Below are positions 26,192 to 35,019 of a DNA stretch of 64,000 nucleotides, one piece after another. Under the pieces are notes generated by a model. It had not been told where the DNA came from. It saw nothing but the letters and a program-made list of their open reading frames with translations, and did no database searches. Origin of the DNA: Chryseobacterium sp. c4a (lineage in GTDB: Bacteria; Bacteroidota; Bacteroidia; Flavobacteriales; Weeksellaceae); contig NZ_WXVU01000001.1 in the NCBI RefSeq assembly GCF_009900745.1, positions 558,001 to 622,000 on the forward strand. Reading direction: 5' to 3'. The stretch's first letter is position 1, and the number at the start of each line of letters is the position of its first letter. The position numbers and the translations under genes are program-made.

Positions 26192-26770
26192 TTAATTTCC
26201 GTTGAAGATTTCAACGAATTTTTTTGCGATTTCTTGCTGTCCATTTTCACTGGTGATATAAGCTCTGTCTGAAGAATTATTAATAAACCCTAGTTCTACC
26301 AATACAGCAGGGGCTTTAGTCTCTCTTAAAATATGAAAATTACGCTCTTCAATTTTACGGACTTTGAATTTTTTATAGATTTTTCCCGCTAGTTTCTTAG
26401 ACTCGTCAGCATTCTGAACATATATTTCAGCTCCATGTTTAGTTTCTTCCATAGGTGAAGTATTGACATGAAGAGAAATGACCATTTCCGGGTTCAATGT
26501 ATTAATGAGATCGGTTCTTTCTGAAAGACTGGGATAAGTATCTTCGTTTCTTATTAAAATCACTTCATATTGATCTTGTTTTCCGCTAAGTTTTTGAATT
26601 TTCTTTGCAATACTTAAAGTGATGTTTTTTTCAGTAAAGTTACCATATACAGCTCCATGATCATTGCCACCATGACCAGCATCTATGACAATGTATTTCT
26701 TGTTAAGAGGAGTGAATGATAAAAAAGCAGTCGAAAAGATTGATAAAGCAAGTAATGTAATACCTTTCAT
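26192..26770 (-). CDS. N-acetylmuramoyl-L-alanine amidase (Amidase_3)
   Basis: This 192-residue protein has a signal peptide (1-17) and an amidase_3 zinc domain: VIDAGHGGNDHGA (His ligand), NFTEKNITLSIA (Glu ligand), ISLHVNTS (His ligand) and AVLVELGFINN with the catalytic Glu. It cuts the amide between N-acetylmuramic acid and L-alanine in peptidoglycan and would act in the periplasm. It lacks any extra binding domain, so it is a minimal member of the family. Confidence 0.9.
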   Translation of the reverse strand: MKGITLLALSIFSTAFLSFTPLNKKYIVIDAGHGGNDHGAVYGNFTEKNITLSIAKKIQKLSGKQDQYEVILIRNEDTYPSLSERTDLINTLNPEMVISLHVNTSPMEETKHGAEIYVQNADESKKLAGKIYKKFKVRKIEERNFHILRETKAPAVLVELGFINNSSDRAYITSENGQQEIAKKFVEIFNGN

Positions 26771-26874
26771 TTCAGTGATTTTTGGTTTTTCAAAGAACGT
26801 GAAAACTTTCTTTAAAATTGGTTAACGAAATCCTAAAATTTGTTAATTGTTTTGCTGATTTGAAAAGTATATGC

Positions 26875-27426
26875 TTAATTCAATGAAATATCCTCAGGAG
26901 AATTGGCCCAAAGTAAAAATTCACCACCAAGATTCTGCATAATAGATTTCCATAACGTTTGATCATTAGGAAGGGTATAATCTAAATTATAAACATCTAC
27001 TACTGTCCACATCTTTCTCTGAACCTCACTATCCAATTGATTAGGTGCCCATCCGGAGTATCCCGAAAATATTTTTACATTATGAATATCCAGCTCATTA
27101 GCCAATACAGCGTTGATGATGCGTTCTATATCTTCAGTAAGATAATATTCATCAGTAATATCAGTGTAAATTTCAGTAACCTTTTCATTGCTTTTTACAA
27201 TGAAGAATACCTTATCATTTTCCACAGGACCACCATCATATACCTCGATTTTGAAATCAAAGAAATCTTTGAATTTACTGCTCATCTGGCTATTCTTTTT
27301 GTTTAGTATCAAACCAAAAGCTCCGCTTTCGTTATGTTCAATAACCAATACTACCGATCTGGAAAAAATATCGCCGGAAATGTCAGGTGTCGAGATTAAT
27401 ATTTTACCTTTGTATGAGTGATTCAT
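26875..27426 (-). CDS. YqgE/AlgH family protein
   Basis: This 183-residue protein matches the UPF0301 YqgE/AlgH family: GKILISTPDISGDIFSRSVVLVIEHNESGAFGLILNKK at the start, then VYDGGPVENDKVFFI and VKIFSGYSGWAPNQLDSE. The family is cytoplasmic, with a structure but no settled function. The ATG at 27426 is chosen because homologues start near this point and the upstream 31 codons look non-coding. It is divergent from pdxH across 24 bases. Confidence 0.88.
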   Translation of the reverse strand: MNHSYKGKILISTPDISGDIFSRSVVLVIEHNESGAFGLILNKKNSQMSSKFKDFFDFKIEVYDGGPVENDKVFFIVKSNEKVTEIYTDITDEYYLTEDIERIINAVLANELDIHNVKIFSGYSGWAPNQLDSEVQRKMWTVVDVYNLDYTLPNDQTLWKSIMQNLGGEFLLWANSPEDISLN

Positions 27427-27450
27427 ACTCAAATTTAATAAAAAATATTT

Positions 27451-28092
27451 ATGGAAAACCTGCACGACAAAAGAAAAGTGTACGATAAATCCCAACTTAT
27501 TGAAAGTGAGATAAAACAAAATCCAATTGAGCAGTTTAGAGACTGGTTTTTGGAGGCTAGTGAGAGCGATATGATCTCAGAAGCTAATGCTATGGCGGTT
27601 TCTACAGTGGAAGAAGATGGTTGTCCCAGAACAAGAATGGTACTGTTGAAGGCATATACTCACGAAGGATTTATTTTCTATACCAATTATAATAGTAAAA
27701 AAGGAAAAGCAATAGAACATAATCATAAAGCTTGCCTGCATTTTTTCTGGCCTAATCTGGAGAGACAAATCATTATTAAAGCTAACCTTGAAAAAGTAGC
27801 AGATAATCTAAGCGATGGTTATTTTCATTCAAGACCAAAAGGAAGCCAGCTGGGGGCGGTAGTTTCTCCACAAAGCCAGGAAATTCCTAACCGGGAATTT
27901 TTGGAAGATAAATTAAAAGATCTGGAGAAAGAATACGAAAATACAGAAGTTCCAAGACCAGCTCATTGGGGAGGATATCTGGCAAAACCTTATGAAATTG
28001 AATTCTGGCAAGGAAGACCTAATCGTCTTCACGACAGAATTGTATATACATTGGAAGATCTGGACTGGAAGATATCAAGATTGGCTCCATAA
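27451..28092 (+). CDS. pdxH: Pyridoxamine 5'-phosphate oxidase
   Basis: This 213-residue flavoenzyme has the PdxH motifs: PRTRMVLLKAYTHEGFIFYTNYNSKKGKAIEHN for FMN binding, FFWPNLERQIIIKA, and the C-terminal FWQGRPNRLHDRIVY substrate loop. It oxidises pyridoxine or pyridoxamine 5'-phosphate to pyridoxal 5'-phosphate, the cofactor of both aminotransferases just upstream. Length and motifs are normal. A dispersed palindromic repeat follows about 45 bases after the stop. Confidence 0.95.
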   Translation: MENLHDKRKVYDKSQLIESEIKQNPIEQFRDWFLEASESDMISEANAMAVSTVEEDGCPRTRMVLLKAYTHEGFIFYTNYNSKKGKAIEHNHKACLHFFWPNLERQIIIKANLEKVADNLSDGYFHSRPKGSQLGAVVSPQSQEIPNREFLEDKLKDLEKEYENTEVPRPAHWGGYLAKPYEIEFWQGRPNRLHDRIVYTLEDLDWKISRLAP

Positions 28093-28137
28093 GATAGACG
28101 GGCATAAGATCTCTATGAAATAATAGCATTAAAATTC

Positions 28138-28200
28138 TATAGAAGCGGGCTTTAGCCCGCTTATTTTTTATTGTGGTATCTGAGGCTTTAGCCTAAACTT
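28138..28200. repeat. Dispersed palindromic repeat, copy A
   Basis: A first palindrome GCGGGC-TTTA-GCCCGC is preceded by ATAGAA. About 25 bases later there is a second smaller one, AGGC-TTTA-GCCT, ending in AAACTTA. The same two-hairpin layout recurs at 36585-36651. It lies just after a plus-strand gene end, so it may cap transcripts. Confidence 0.75.
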
Positions 28201-28374
28201 AATCATCTTGATGCCTTTATTCTCCTTAATGGTTCTTTTAATGGTCGTTTTATTCCATTCTTGCGACTTTGTTTGGTGTCTTGTAAAGATCTAAACAGTA
28301 GAAAGGTTCGCGTTGAGTTTAGAAATTCGGATTCATAATTCAGAATCGATTCAATGTCAGTAATAATTAGACAT

Positions 28375-28403
28375 AAAAAAAGACCGTCTCTTAGAAACGG
28401 TCT
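28375..28403 (-). terminator. Terminator of the HU gene
   Basis: On the minus strand AGACCGT pairs with ACGGTCT and is followed by a T-run (A-run 28375-28380 on the plus strand). Confidence 0.9.
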
Positions 28404-28425
28404 TGAATTTTTGTAATCTGAATGA

Positions 28426-28716
28426 TTATTTTTTCTTAGCACCAGAAACTGCATTAGATAAATCAGCTCCAGCCTTGAATTTAGCAACTTTTTTAGCAGC
28501 AATTTTAATTGGTTTTTTAGTTGCAGGGTTGATCCCTTGTCTAGCTGCTCTCTCAGCTACTGAGAAAGTACCGAAACCTACTAAAGAAACTTTTCCGTCT
28601 TTTTTCTTTAAAGTAGAAGTTACGTTACCAATGAAAGATTCTAAAGCAGCTTTTGCTGCAACTTTAGTGATACCTGCATCTTTTGCGATTGCGTCGATTA
28701 ATTCAGACTTGTTCAT
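28426..28716 (-). CDS. HU family DNA-binding protein
   Basis: This 96-residue protein starts MNKSELIDAIAKDAGITKVAAKAALESFIGNVTSTL and has the HU arm and signature region VGFGTFSVAERAARQGINPATKKPI. It is a small dimeric nucleoid protein that bends DNA. The C-terminus (SGAKKK) is slightly longer than in E. coli HU. It is monocistronic with a clear terminator. Confidence 0.95.
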   Translation of the reverse strand: MNKSELIDAIAKDAGITKVAAKAALESFIGNVTSTLKKKDGKVSLVGFGTFSVAERAARQGINPATKKPIKIAAKKVAKFKAGADLSNAVSGAKKK

Positions 28717-29103
28717 AATTTTTAATATTAAAGTTAGTTCGTAATTATAGCAAATATAATACTATTTTCTAATTGTGCAATTTTTTTATAAAAACTTATG
28801 CAAATTTTTTACTTTTCAGTGAAAATAGTTAAAATATGATAATTCGTATTTTAACGAAAAATCTACGTTACGGGTTACTAAAATCGTGCCAAATGCTTAT
28901 GTTTATTGACTTTAGCAAAAACTTAATATTATTTCCTGTATTTATTAAATCCTAAATTGTGTATAAAGTATTGATGTTTTTAAGAATATAATTATTAATA
29001 ATATAAGTAATGGTCTATTTCTTTGTGTTTTACAAAATTAAACCCCATTGTTTATGGGAGTTTTTTAATGGTAGTGAAGGTCTGTTTTATTAATTTTTAT
29101 TAA
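28717..29103. other. Divergent gap of about 390 bases
   Basis: This AT-rich region between the HU gene and panD presumably carries the HU promoter. A weak hairpin with a T-run (CCCAT/ATGGG, about 29041-29067) could end a short plus-strand RNA, but no matching promoter was seen. No ORF found. Confidence 0.5.
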
Positions 29104-29111
29104 TAAATTTG
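29104..29111 (+). promoter_or_regulatory. -7 element of panD, predicted leaderless
   Basis: TAAATTTG ends 4 nt before the ATG at 29116. Confidence 0.55.
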
Positions 29112-29115
29112 CAGC

Positions 29116-29466
29116 ATGTTAATAGAAGTTTTTAAGTCAAAGATCCATAGGGTAAGAGTTACAGCCTCAGACCTTAATTATATAGGAAGTATAACGATAG
29201 ATGAAGATCTTATAGAAGCTGCAGGTTTAGTAGTGGGAGAGAGAGTCTATATCGTCAATGTAAACAACGGAGAACGTTTTGATACGTATGTGATCAAAGG
29301 GAAAAGAAAATCCGGAGAAGTATGTCTTAACGGGCCTGCTGCAAGAAAGGTACAGAAGGATGATATCATCATCATTATTGCCTATGCACAGATGACTCCT
29401 GAAGAAGCTAAAGACTTCCAGCCGAAGATCGTTTTCCCGGATGAAAAAACAAACCTTCTTACGTAA
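29116..29466 (+). CDS. panD: Aspartate 1-decarboxylase proenzyme
   Basis: This 116-residue protein has the self-cleavage site Gly24-Ser25 in [12 protein letters not shown], where cleavage creates the pyruvoyl cofactor. Other family motifs are [22 protein letters not shown] and [11 protein letters not shown]. It converts aspartate to beta-alanine for pantothenate and coenzyme A. Length is normal. It starts 4 nt after the -7 element and is followed 3 bases later by a flippase-like membrane gene. Confidence 0.95.
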
Positions 29467-29469
29467 TTC

Positions 29470-30492
29470 ATGGAGAAAACATCAAAAAGTCCTTTAAAAT
29501 CAATACTTACAATAGTAATATCGCTTGCTTTTGCAGGCTTTTTTTTATGGCTTGCCTTGCGTGGGCTTGATTTTAAAGTGATTCAACAGTCATTGGCTAA
29601 AGCCAATTATCTTTGGGTATTGTTTGCCTCTGTATTTGGCCTTTTGGCGTATTGGTTCAGAGCGATTCGTTGGAATCTTATGCTGGAACCCATGGGACAT
29701 CGCATTTCCAATTCCAATTCACTTTGGTCTATTTCATTCGGATATCTTATGAACCTTACTATTCCCAGAAGTGGAGAAGTGGCAAGAGCTACAGCTTTGT
29801 ATGGGGTGGAAAAAGTTCCTGTAGATAAATCTTTCGGAACAATCATCCTGGAAAGAGTCGTGGATCTGGTTTGTATGCTTGGTTTTCTTGGGCTGACATT
29901 ATTATTTAAGTATGAAGCGATTTTATCTTTCTATGAAAATTCAGGAGTAAATATTAATCCAAGCAAGATTTTACTCGTTCTTTCTATATTAATTGGTGGA
30001 ACAGTTTTGTTTTTTGTTTTTAAAAAGAGATTAGCTAGTGTTCCATTTTTAGGTAAGATAGTAAATTTTATAGACGGAATATTTCAGGGATTAACCACTA
30101 TCTTTAAATTAAAAGAAAAAGGGAAGTTCATATTATATACATTAGGAATTTGGATTTCGTATTATTTTGCAGCATATCTTGTATGTTTTGCGCTTCCTGA
30201 AACTTCCGCATTTACCTTTGCAGATGGTTTCTTTATTATTGTTGTGGGAACCATGGGAATGATTATTCCTGCCAGTGGTGGTATTGGAGCTTATAATTTA
30301 GCCATGAAGTATGGTTTTATGGCTCTTTTTATCTCTGTTGGAAAAAGTGCTGATCTTGGAGGGGAAATGGGGCTTACCTATTCTTTTATTTCCTTGCCGC
30401 TTCAGATTGTGATTATGCTGGTAATGGGACTTATTTCTATTCCAATGCTGGCAAAAGCAAGAAATGAAGCTGCTTCAAAGAAAGATTTTTAA
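29470..30492 (+). CDS. Lysylphosphatidylglycerol synthase TM-region (UPF0104/YbhN) protein
   Basis: This 340-residue protein has about eight membrane spans and the family motif RAIRWNLMLEPMG followed by GYLMNLTIPRSGEVARATALYGVEKVPVDKSFGTIILERVVDL. A late GIGAYNLAMKYGF segment also fits. It resembles the flippase half of MprF/AglD without the catalytic synthase domain. It probably moves a lipid-linked substrate across the inner membrane. It follows panD by 3 bases, probably in one transcript. Confidence 0.8.
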   Translation: MEKTSKSPLKSILTIVISLAFAGFFLWLALRGLDFKVIQQSLAKANYLWVLFASVFGLLAYWFRAIRWNLMLEPMGHRISNSNSLWSISFGYLMNLTIPRSGEVARATALYGVEKVPVDKSFGTIILERVVDLVCMLGFLGLTLLFKYEAILSFYENSGVNINPSKILLVLSILIGGTVLFFVFKKRLASVPFLGKIVNFIDGIFQGLTTIFKLKEKGKFILYTLGIWISYYFAAYLVCFALPETSAFTFADGFFIIVVGTMGMIIPASGGIGAYNLAMKYGFMALFISVGKSADLGGEMGLTYSFISLPLQIVIMLVMGLISIPMLAKARNEAASKKDF

Positions 30493-30519
30493 AAATTAAC
30501 TCAATAATTATATAATACA

Positions 30520-30550
30520 AAGGTTCAATTTTTTAATTGAACCTTTTTTG
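30520..30550 (+). terminator. Intrinsic terminator
   Basis: The 11-bp stem AAGGTTCAATT/AATTGAACCTT and T-run end the panD operon. Confidence 0.9.
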
Positions 30551-30588
30551 TTGGCTTTAATTTAAGTGGGAAAATTAGACTTAATTGC

Positions 30589-30620
30589 TTTGTACCCATT
30601 ATTTTTAGTAAATAAATTTG
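30589..30620 (+). promoter_or_regulatory. Promoter of the Ter operon
   Basis: TTTG (30589-30592) and TAAATTTG (30613-30620) are separated by exactly 20 bases, a textbook Bacteroidota -33/-7 pair. The leader is about 50 nt. Confidence 0.7.
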
Positions 30621-30677
30621 GTCAATTCGTAAATCAAATCTATCTTAATGCGAAAATAATTCATAACATAAAATACT

Positions 30678-31253
30678 ATGGCAATTAATCTACAGAAAGG
30701 ACAAAAAATCGAGATCGGATTGACTAAAATGACGATAGGACTTGGTTGGGATCCTAATGAAGGGACAGGCTACGACTTTGATCTTGATGCGTCTGCAATC
30801 ATGATCGATTCTGATAGAAAATTAGTAAGCGAGGAATATTTTGTTTTTTATAATAACTTGAACTCACCGGATGGTGCTCTTACCCATACGGGAGATGATC
30901 CAAACGGAAAAAATAGCGATGGAGATGATGATGAAGCGATTGTAATTGACCTTGATAAAGTAGATTCAAGGGTAGAGGAAATTCTTTTTGTAGTCACTAT
31001 CGAGGATTTTGAAAGAAGAAAACAAAACTTTGGACAGGTGAGAAATTCTTACATCAGAGTAGTAGATAACAGCACACACCAGGAGATTGCAAAATATGAA
31101 CTGGATGAAGATTTTTCTATTGAAACCGGAGTCGAGTTCGGAAGGCTGTATAAAAGAAACGGAAGCTGGAAATTTGAAGCTTCAGGAATAGGCTACAGAG
31201 CAGATCTTGGATTCTTCCTTGAAAAATATTATAAAGGACAAATCATCAAATAA
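30678..31253 (+). CDS. TerD family stress protein
   Basis: This 191-residue protein has the TerD beta-sandwich with calcium-binding acidic clusters: MTIGLGWDPNEGTGYDFDLDASAIMID, then HTGDDPNGKNSDGDDDEAIVIDLDKV. A late IRVVDNSTHQEIAKYELDEDF also fits. TerD proteins occur in tellurite-resistance and stress-response modules. It is the first gene of a six-gene same-strand block. It starts with MAINLQKGQKIEIG, matching the next TerD and indicating duplication. Confidence 0.92.
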   Translation: MAINLQKGQKIEIGLTKMTIGLGWDPNEGTGYDFDLDASAIMIDSDRKLVSEEYFVFYNNLNSPDGALTHTGDDPNGKNSDGDDDEAIVIDLDKVDSRVEEILFVVTIEDFERRKQNFGQVRNSYIRVVDNSTHQEIAKYELDEDFSIETGVEFGRLYKRNGSWKFEASGIGYRADLGFFLEKYYKGQIIK

Positions 31254-31275
31254 AAATTAAATACACAAAATAACT

Positions 31276-31950
31276 ATGGCAATTAATTTACAGAAAGGTC
31301 AAACAATTGATTTAAGGAAAAATGACCGTGGAGAAAGTGTTTATGATCTTTCAAAAGTAACGATAGGTTTGGGATGGGATGTAAGAAAGCAAGGTGGTTT
31401 CTTTGGTAAGCTGTTTAATAAGGAAGCAGAATATGATCTTGATGCAGTAGCATTTCTTTTAGATGGAAACGGAAAAGTAGCTAATCTTGGAAGAACGGTT
31501 CAGACTAATGATGGAAGACAGGTTGGCCTTTATCAAGGGGATGTGGTTTTCTTTAATTCTATGCAGCACCCAAGTGGAAATGTATGGTTGACAGGAGATA
31601 ACAGAACCGGTGCCGGAGATGGAGATGATGAGCAGATCATTGTAAAACTAGATCAGCTGGATCAAAGCTATCAGAAAATTGTATTCCTGGTTACCATTTA
31701 TCAGGGGAGAAGCAATAATCAGCACTTTGGAATGATTGAAAATGCATTCATTCGTGCAGTAGATGCTTCAGGTAAAGAAATTACGAAATACAGCCTTTCC
31801 GGTGATTCAAGTATGAACGGAATGTGTGCAATGGTTTTTGCTGAGGCTTACCGTCATAATGGTGACTGGAAGTTCCGTGCAGTTGGAGAGCCTCACAATA
31901 CAGATAACTTTATTGATATCCTGAGACAACAGTATTCGTATTCAAACTAA
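31276..31950 (+). CDS. TerD family stress protein, second copy
   Basis: This 224-residue TerD protein starts MAINLQKGQTIDLRKNDRG and keeps the core VTIGLGWDVRK, EYDLDAVAFLLDGNG and TGAGDGDDEQIIVKLDQL. It is longer than the first copy because of an insert around residues 35-45 (QGGFFGKLFNKEAEY). It probably binds calcium and works with the vWA, phosphatase and kinase proteins downstream. It is 22 bases after the first TerD. Confidence 0.92.
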   Translation: MAINLQKGQTIDLRKNDRGESVYDLSKVTIGLGWDVRKQGGFFGKLFNKEAEYDLDAVAFLLDGNGKVANLGRTVQTNDGRQVGLYQGDVVFFNSMQHPSGNVWLTGDNRTGAGDGDDEQIIVKLDQLDQSYQKIVFLVTIYQGRSNNQHFGMIENAFIRAVDASGKEITKYSLSGDSSMNGMCAMVFAEAYRHNGDWKFRAVGEPHNTDNFIDILRQQYSYSN

Positions 31951-31974
31951 GTTTTAGATTTCTATTCAACATAC

Positions 31975-32012
31975 AAGCCGGCTGGGAAGTCTTCGACTTC
32001 CTCCGCCGGCTT
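31975..32012 (+). other. Strong hairpin inside the Ter operon
   Basis: Outer arms AAGCCGGC/GCCGGCTT enclose an inner stem GGAAGTC/GACTTCC with a TTC loop. No T-run follows, so it is more likely an RNA-processing or stability element than a terminator. It lies between terD2 and the first vWA gene. Confidence 0.75.
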
Positions 32013-32031
32013 CAGAATTAATAACCACTTT

Positions 32032-32670
32032 ATGACCAGAAGATTATTAGCCTATTTTTTACTGGATACTTCGGGCTCTATGAATGGGGAACCGATCCAG
32101 GCACTGAACAATGGATTCAGTGGGCTCATCAGTATGCTTCGTGCAGATCCGCAAGCAATGGACAGCCTTCATTTAAGTGTCATTACCTTTGATAGAGAAG
32201 TTAAAAATATCATTCCATTAACAGCTCTTGCCAATTTTTATCCCATGGAAATTACCTGTCCGGATAGTGGCCCTACTCATACGGGAGCAGCTCTGGAAAT
32301 GGTAGCTGAGCTTGTTCAGAAAGACCTTGTAAAAGGCTCTGGAGATGAAAAAGGAGACTGGCAGCCTTTACTTTTTATCTTTACTGATGGAAAACCATCG
32401 GATATTCAAAAATACAGACAAATGATCCCTGTTCTTAGAGGTCTTGAATTTGGAGCCATTGTAGGCTGTGCAGCAGGCCCTAAAGCGGATGAACAGTTTC
32501 TTAAAGAACTGACAGATCATGTTGTAAAACTGGATACCACAGATGCTATCACACTTTCTTCCTTTTTCAAATGGGTGAGTTCTTCTATTACGCAAGGAGG
32601 GCACTCTCAAAATACGACAGATCACGTAACATTGCCTCCGCCACCATCGGAGCTTACTATTATTATTTAA
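32032..32670 (+). CDS. TerY-like von Willebrand A domain protein
   Basis: This 212-residue protein is a single vWA domain with a complete MIDAS motif (LLDTSGSMNGEPIQALNNG; later TGAAL and LFIFTDGKPSD). It resembles TerY of tellurite-resistance modules, which binds a metal and mediates protein contacts. It ends with a short Pro-rich tail. It belongs to the same-strand block with TerD, a second vWA protein, PP2C and a kinase, the combination known as the TerY-phosphorylation module. Confidence 0.88.
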   Translation: MTRRLLAYFLLDTSGSMNGEPIQALNNGFSGLISMLRADPQAMDSLHLSVITFDREVKNIIPLTALANFYPMEITCPDSGPTHTGAALEMVAELVQKDLVKGSGDEKGDWQPLLFIFTDGKPSDIQKYRQMIPVLRGLEFGAIVGCAAGPKADEQFLKELTDHVVKLDTTDAITLSSFFKWVSSSITQGGHSQNTTDHVTLPPPPSELTIII

Positions 32671-32688
32671 AAAATTGTCTTTACAGTT

Positions 32689-33732
32689 ATGAGAAGACTG
32701 CCTATTTATTTTTTGATTGATGTCTCCGAGTCAATGGTAGGAGACCCAATCGAGCAGGTACAGGAAGGTATTTCCAATATTATCAGGGAATTGAAAAAAG
32801 ATCCATATTCATTGGAAACGGTTTACATTTCCGTGGTTGGCTTTGCTGGAGAAGCTGAAGTGATTACTCCGCTTCAGGATATTATTAGTTTTTATCCGCC
32901 TAAAATTCCGATTGGAAGTGGAACTTCACTGTCTCAAGGTTTGATTAAGATCATGGACTGTATTGACCAGGATATTGTAAAAACAACTTATGACAGAAAA
33001 GGAGATTGGAAGCCTATTGTTTTTCTGTTTACAGATGGTGTTCCTACAGATGATGCTACCAAGGCGATCGAAAGATGGAACAGCAAGTATAATGGAAAGG
33101 CAAATACTATTGCCGTTTCTATAGGTGAGAATACCAATTATAAGCTTTTGGGTTCACTGGCAGATAACGTTTTACTATTCAATAATACAGATGAAAATTC
33201 ATATAAAGAATTTTTCAAATGGGTAACGGATTCTATTAAAACCACCAGTCAAAGTGTTACAGAAGCGAAGAAAGAAGGAATTAATTTGTCTAAAATTGAT
33301 TCCATTATCCTTGAAAAAGTAGATCCACAAATGGAACAGCGCTTCCCGGATAATAATTTTGTGGTTTTGAACGGAAAATGTTCAGAAACGGATAAGCTCT
33401 ATCTGATGAAGTTTAAAAAAACATTCGGAGAATCAAGTATTCCGGGGATGTCAACCAGATATTATAAATTAGAGGGAGCGTATAAAATTGATGAAAAATC
33501 TTATTATCGGCTTTCTTCTGCCCAAAGAAGTAATCTGAAAATTTCGATAGAAGAGCTTCAGGGAGCAACTTCTTGCCCACAGTGTGCCAATCCTATTGCG
33601 CTGGCAACCTGCTCATGTGGAGGAATTCATTGCCTGCAGGGAGAAGGGTATAATAAGTGTCCTTGGTGTGGTACTTCCGATTATTACGGATATTCCGGAG
33701 GCGGATTTGATATCAACAGAACGTTAGGATAA
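32689..33732 (+). CDS. TerY-like vWA protein with C-terminal zinc ribbon
   Basis: This 347-residue protein has a vWA domain with MIDAS DVSESMVGDPIEQ and a VFLFTDGVPTDD strand (residues 1-190). A middle domain of about 100 residues follows. The C-terminus carries a zinc-binding segment (SCPQCANPIALATCSCGG, then HCLQGEGYNKCPWCGTSDYYG) that matches the TerY C-terminal metal-binding domain. The middle region with LYLMKFKKTFGES may bind another module protein. It is 18 bases after the first vWA gene. Confidence 0.85.
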   Translation: MRRLPIYFLIDVSESMVGDPIEQVQEGISNIIRELKKDPYSLETVYISVVGFAGEAEVITPLQDIISFYPPKIPIGSGTSLSQGLIKIMDCIDQDIVKTTYDRKGDWKPIVFLFTDGVPTDDATKAIERWNSKYNGKANTIAVSIGENTNYKLLGSLADNVLLFNNTDENSYKEFFKWVTDSIKTTSQSVTEAKKEGINLSKIDSIILEKVDPQMEQRFPDNNFVVLNGKCSETDKLYLMKFKKTFGESSIPGMSTRYYKLEGAYKIDEKSYYRLSSAQRSNLKISIEELQGATSCPQCANPIALATCSCGGIHCLQGEGYNKCPWCGTSDYYGYSGGGFDINRTLG

Positions 33733-33743
33733 TCCTATTGCCT

Positions 33744-35012
33744 ATGAAAATACCTTCATTTTATTTTGGGATCGGGAAAAAGCCTATGGAAAAAGGAATA
33801 ATTTATAAAGAAAAAGAAGAATTTAAAGAAGTTCACTGGGTATTACAACCTGCTCATTCGGGGAAGTTCTATGAATTCAGCTTTGAGATGGATGATTTTC
33901 CGAATATCAAAATTAAAGATATTAAAAACCTGAAAGAAACCGGGCTTACGTTTGAAAATAACCGGATTTCAGGAACTCCGATGGCCAGCAATCTTTACCA
34001 TTTGGATATTGAATTTTTCCATACAGAAGATAAAGAGAATATTGAGGAGAAAAGAGTTCAGCTAATGGTCAATATAGATCCCAAAGATTTATGGAAAAAT
34101 GTTCCCAGTGATCAGAGTGCAGATTTTTATAAAGAAGATGAGGTTTCGTTTCAAGGAATATTTTCAGACAGAAAAATTGTTGTAGCTTCCAAACGAGGTC
34201 GTTCTCATGCTCATGAAGGAAAATTTAGGGAAGATGATTTTGCAGTGAAAGAACTTCCTGCCAACTGGAATATTGTCTCTGTTTCTGATGGAGCGGGTTC
34301 TGCTATCTTAGCAAGAGAAGGATCAAGATTAGCTACGGCTTCTATGAATCAATTTTTCAGCTCTGCTGAAATTCTCAATGAGATTGAGAGAAATGTTAAT
34401 ATCCTGTATGGAGCAGAATGGTCAAAAAATGAACAGGATAGAGCTAAAGAGAATCTTATAAGACAACTTTATGAAGGGGTTTTAGATGTTCATCATACAT
34501 TGGAGAAAACAGCTTTAGAAAATAATTTTTCTATCAGCGATCTGCATGCTACTCTTATTTTTACCTTAGTTAAAAAGTTCAGTTTCGGATATGTCATTCT
34601 GAGTTTTGGGGTAGGAGACTGCCCAATCAATCTTATCAGTCCCGATTTTTCCAAGATAGAGCTTTTGAATACCATGGATGTGGGAGAATTTAGTGGTGGA
34701 ACCCGGTTTATGACCATGAAGGAAATTTTTAACGATCAAATTGTTTCCCGTTTCAGGATCACTTGTGTTGAGGACTTTTCATATCTGGTGCTCATGACAG
34801 ATGGAATATATGATCCTAAGTTCCTTACCGAAAATAAGCTTGAAGATACAGAAAGCTGGAAAGCATTCTTTAACGATCTTAATGGGGCTAATGATGATGG
34901 CTTGAAGGTAGACTTTATCAATGATATGGAGATTGCTCAACAACTTCTTCGTTGGACTGATTTCTGGAGCCGTGGAAACCATGACGACCGTACGCTTGCC
35001 ATAATCTATTAA
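33744..35012 (+). CDS. PP2C family Ser/Thr phosphatase with N-terminal Ig-like domain
   Basis: This 422-residue protein has an N-terminal beta-rich region (about residues 30-110, FSFEMDDFPNIKIKD, then GLTFENNRISGTPMAS) that looks like a putative Ig or cadherin-like domain. A PP2C catalytic domain follows with metal-binding motifs REDDFAVKE, SVSDGAGSAILAREGS, VLMTDGIYDP and GNHDDRTLAIIY. The pattern fits the PP2C of TerY-type modules, opposing the kinase encoded 8 bases downstream. The ATG at 33744 is preferred over an in-frame TTG at 33738. Confidence 0.85.
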   Translation: MKIPSFYFGIGKKPMEKGIIYKEKEEFKEVHWVLQPAHSGKFYEFSFEMDDFPNIKIKDIKNLKETGLTFENNRISGTPMASNLYHLDIEFFHTEDKENIEEKRVQLMVNIDPKDLWKNVPSDQSADFYKEDEVSFQGIFSDRKIVVASKRGRSHAHEGKFREDDFAVKELPANWNIVSVSDGAGSAILAREGSRLATASMNQFFSSAEILNEIERNVNILYGAEWSKNEQDRAKENLIRQLYEGVLDVHHTLEKTALENNFSISDLHATLIFTLVKKFSFGYVILSFGVGDCPINLISPDFSKIELLNTMDVGEFSGGTRFMTMKEIFNDQIVSRFRITCVEDFSYLVLMTDGIYDPKFLTENKLEDTESWKAFFNDLNGANDDGLKVDFINDMEIAQQLLRWTDFWSRGNHDDRTLAIIY

Positions 35013-35019
35013 TTAAAAT

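Larger units (their letters stand above)
28093..28425. other. Gap of 333 bases with a repeat and a terminator
   Basis: This convergent intergenic region holds the dispersed palindromic element at 28138-28200, a CTTAATGGT motif twice at 28225-28245, and the HU terminator at 28375-28403. No gene was recognised. Confidence 0.6.

Noticed and set aside
28203..28502. Minus-strand open frame of 99 codons
   Set aside because: It overlaps the 3' part of the HU gene in a different frame and passes through the HU terminator.
28940..29067. Possible small RNA ending in a CCCAT/ATGGG hairpin with T-run
   Set aside because: No convincing promoter upstream and a mismatch in the stem; too weak to annotate.
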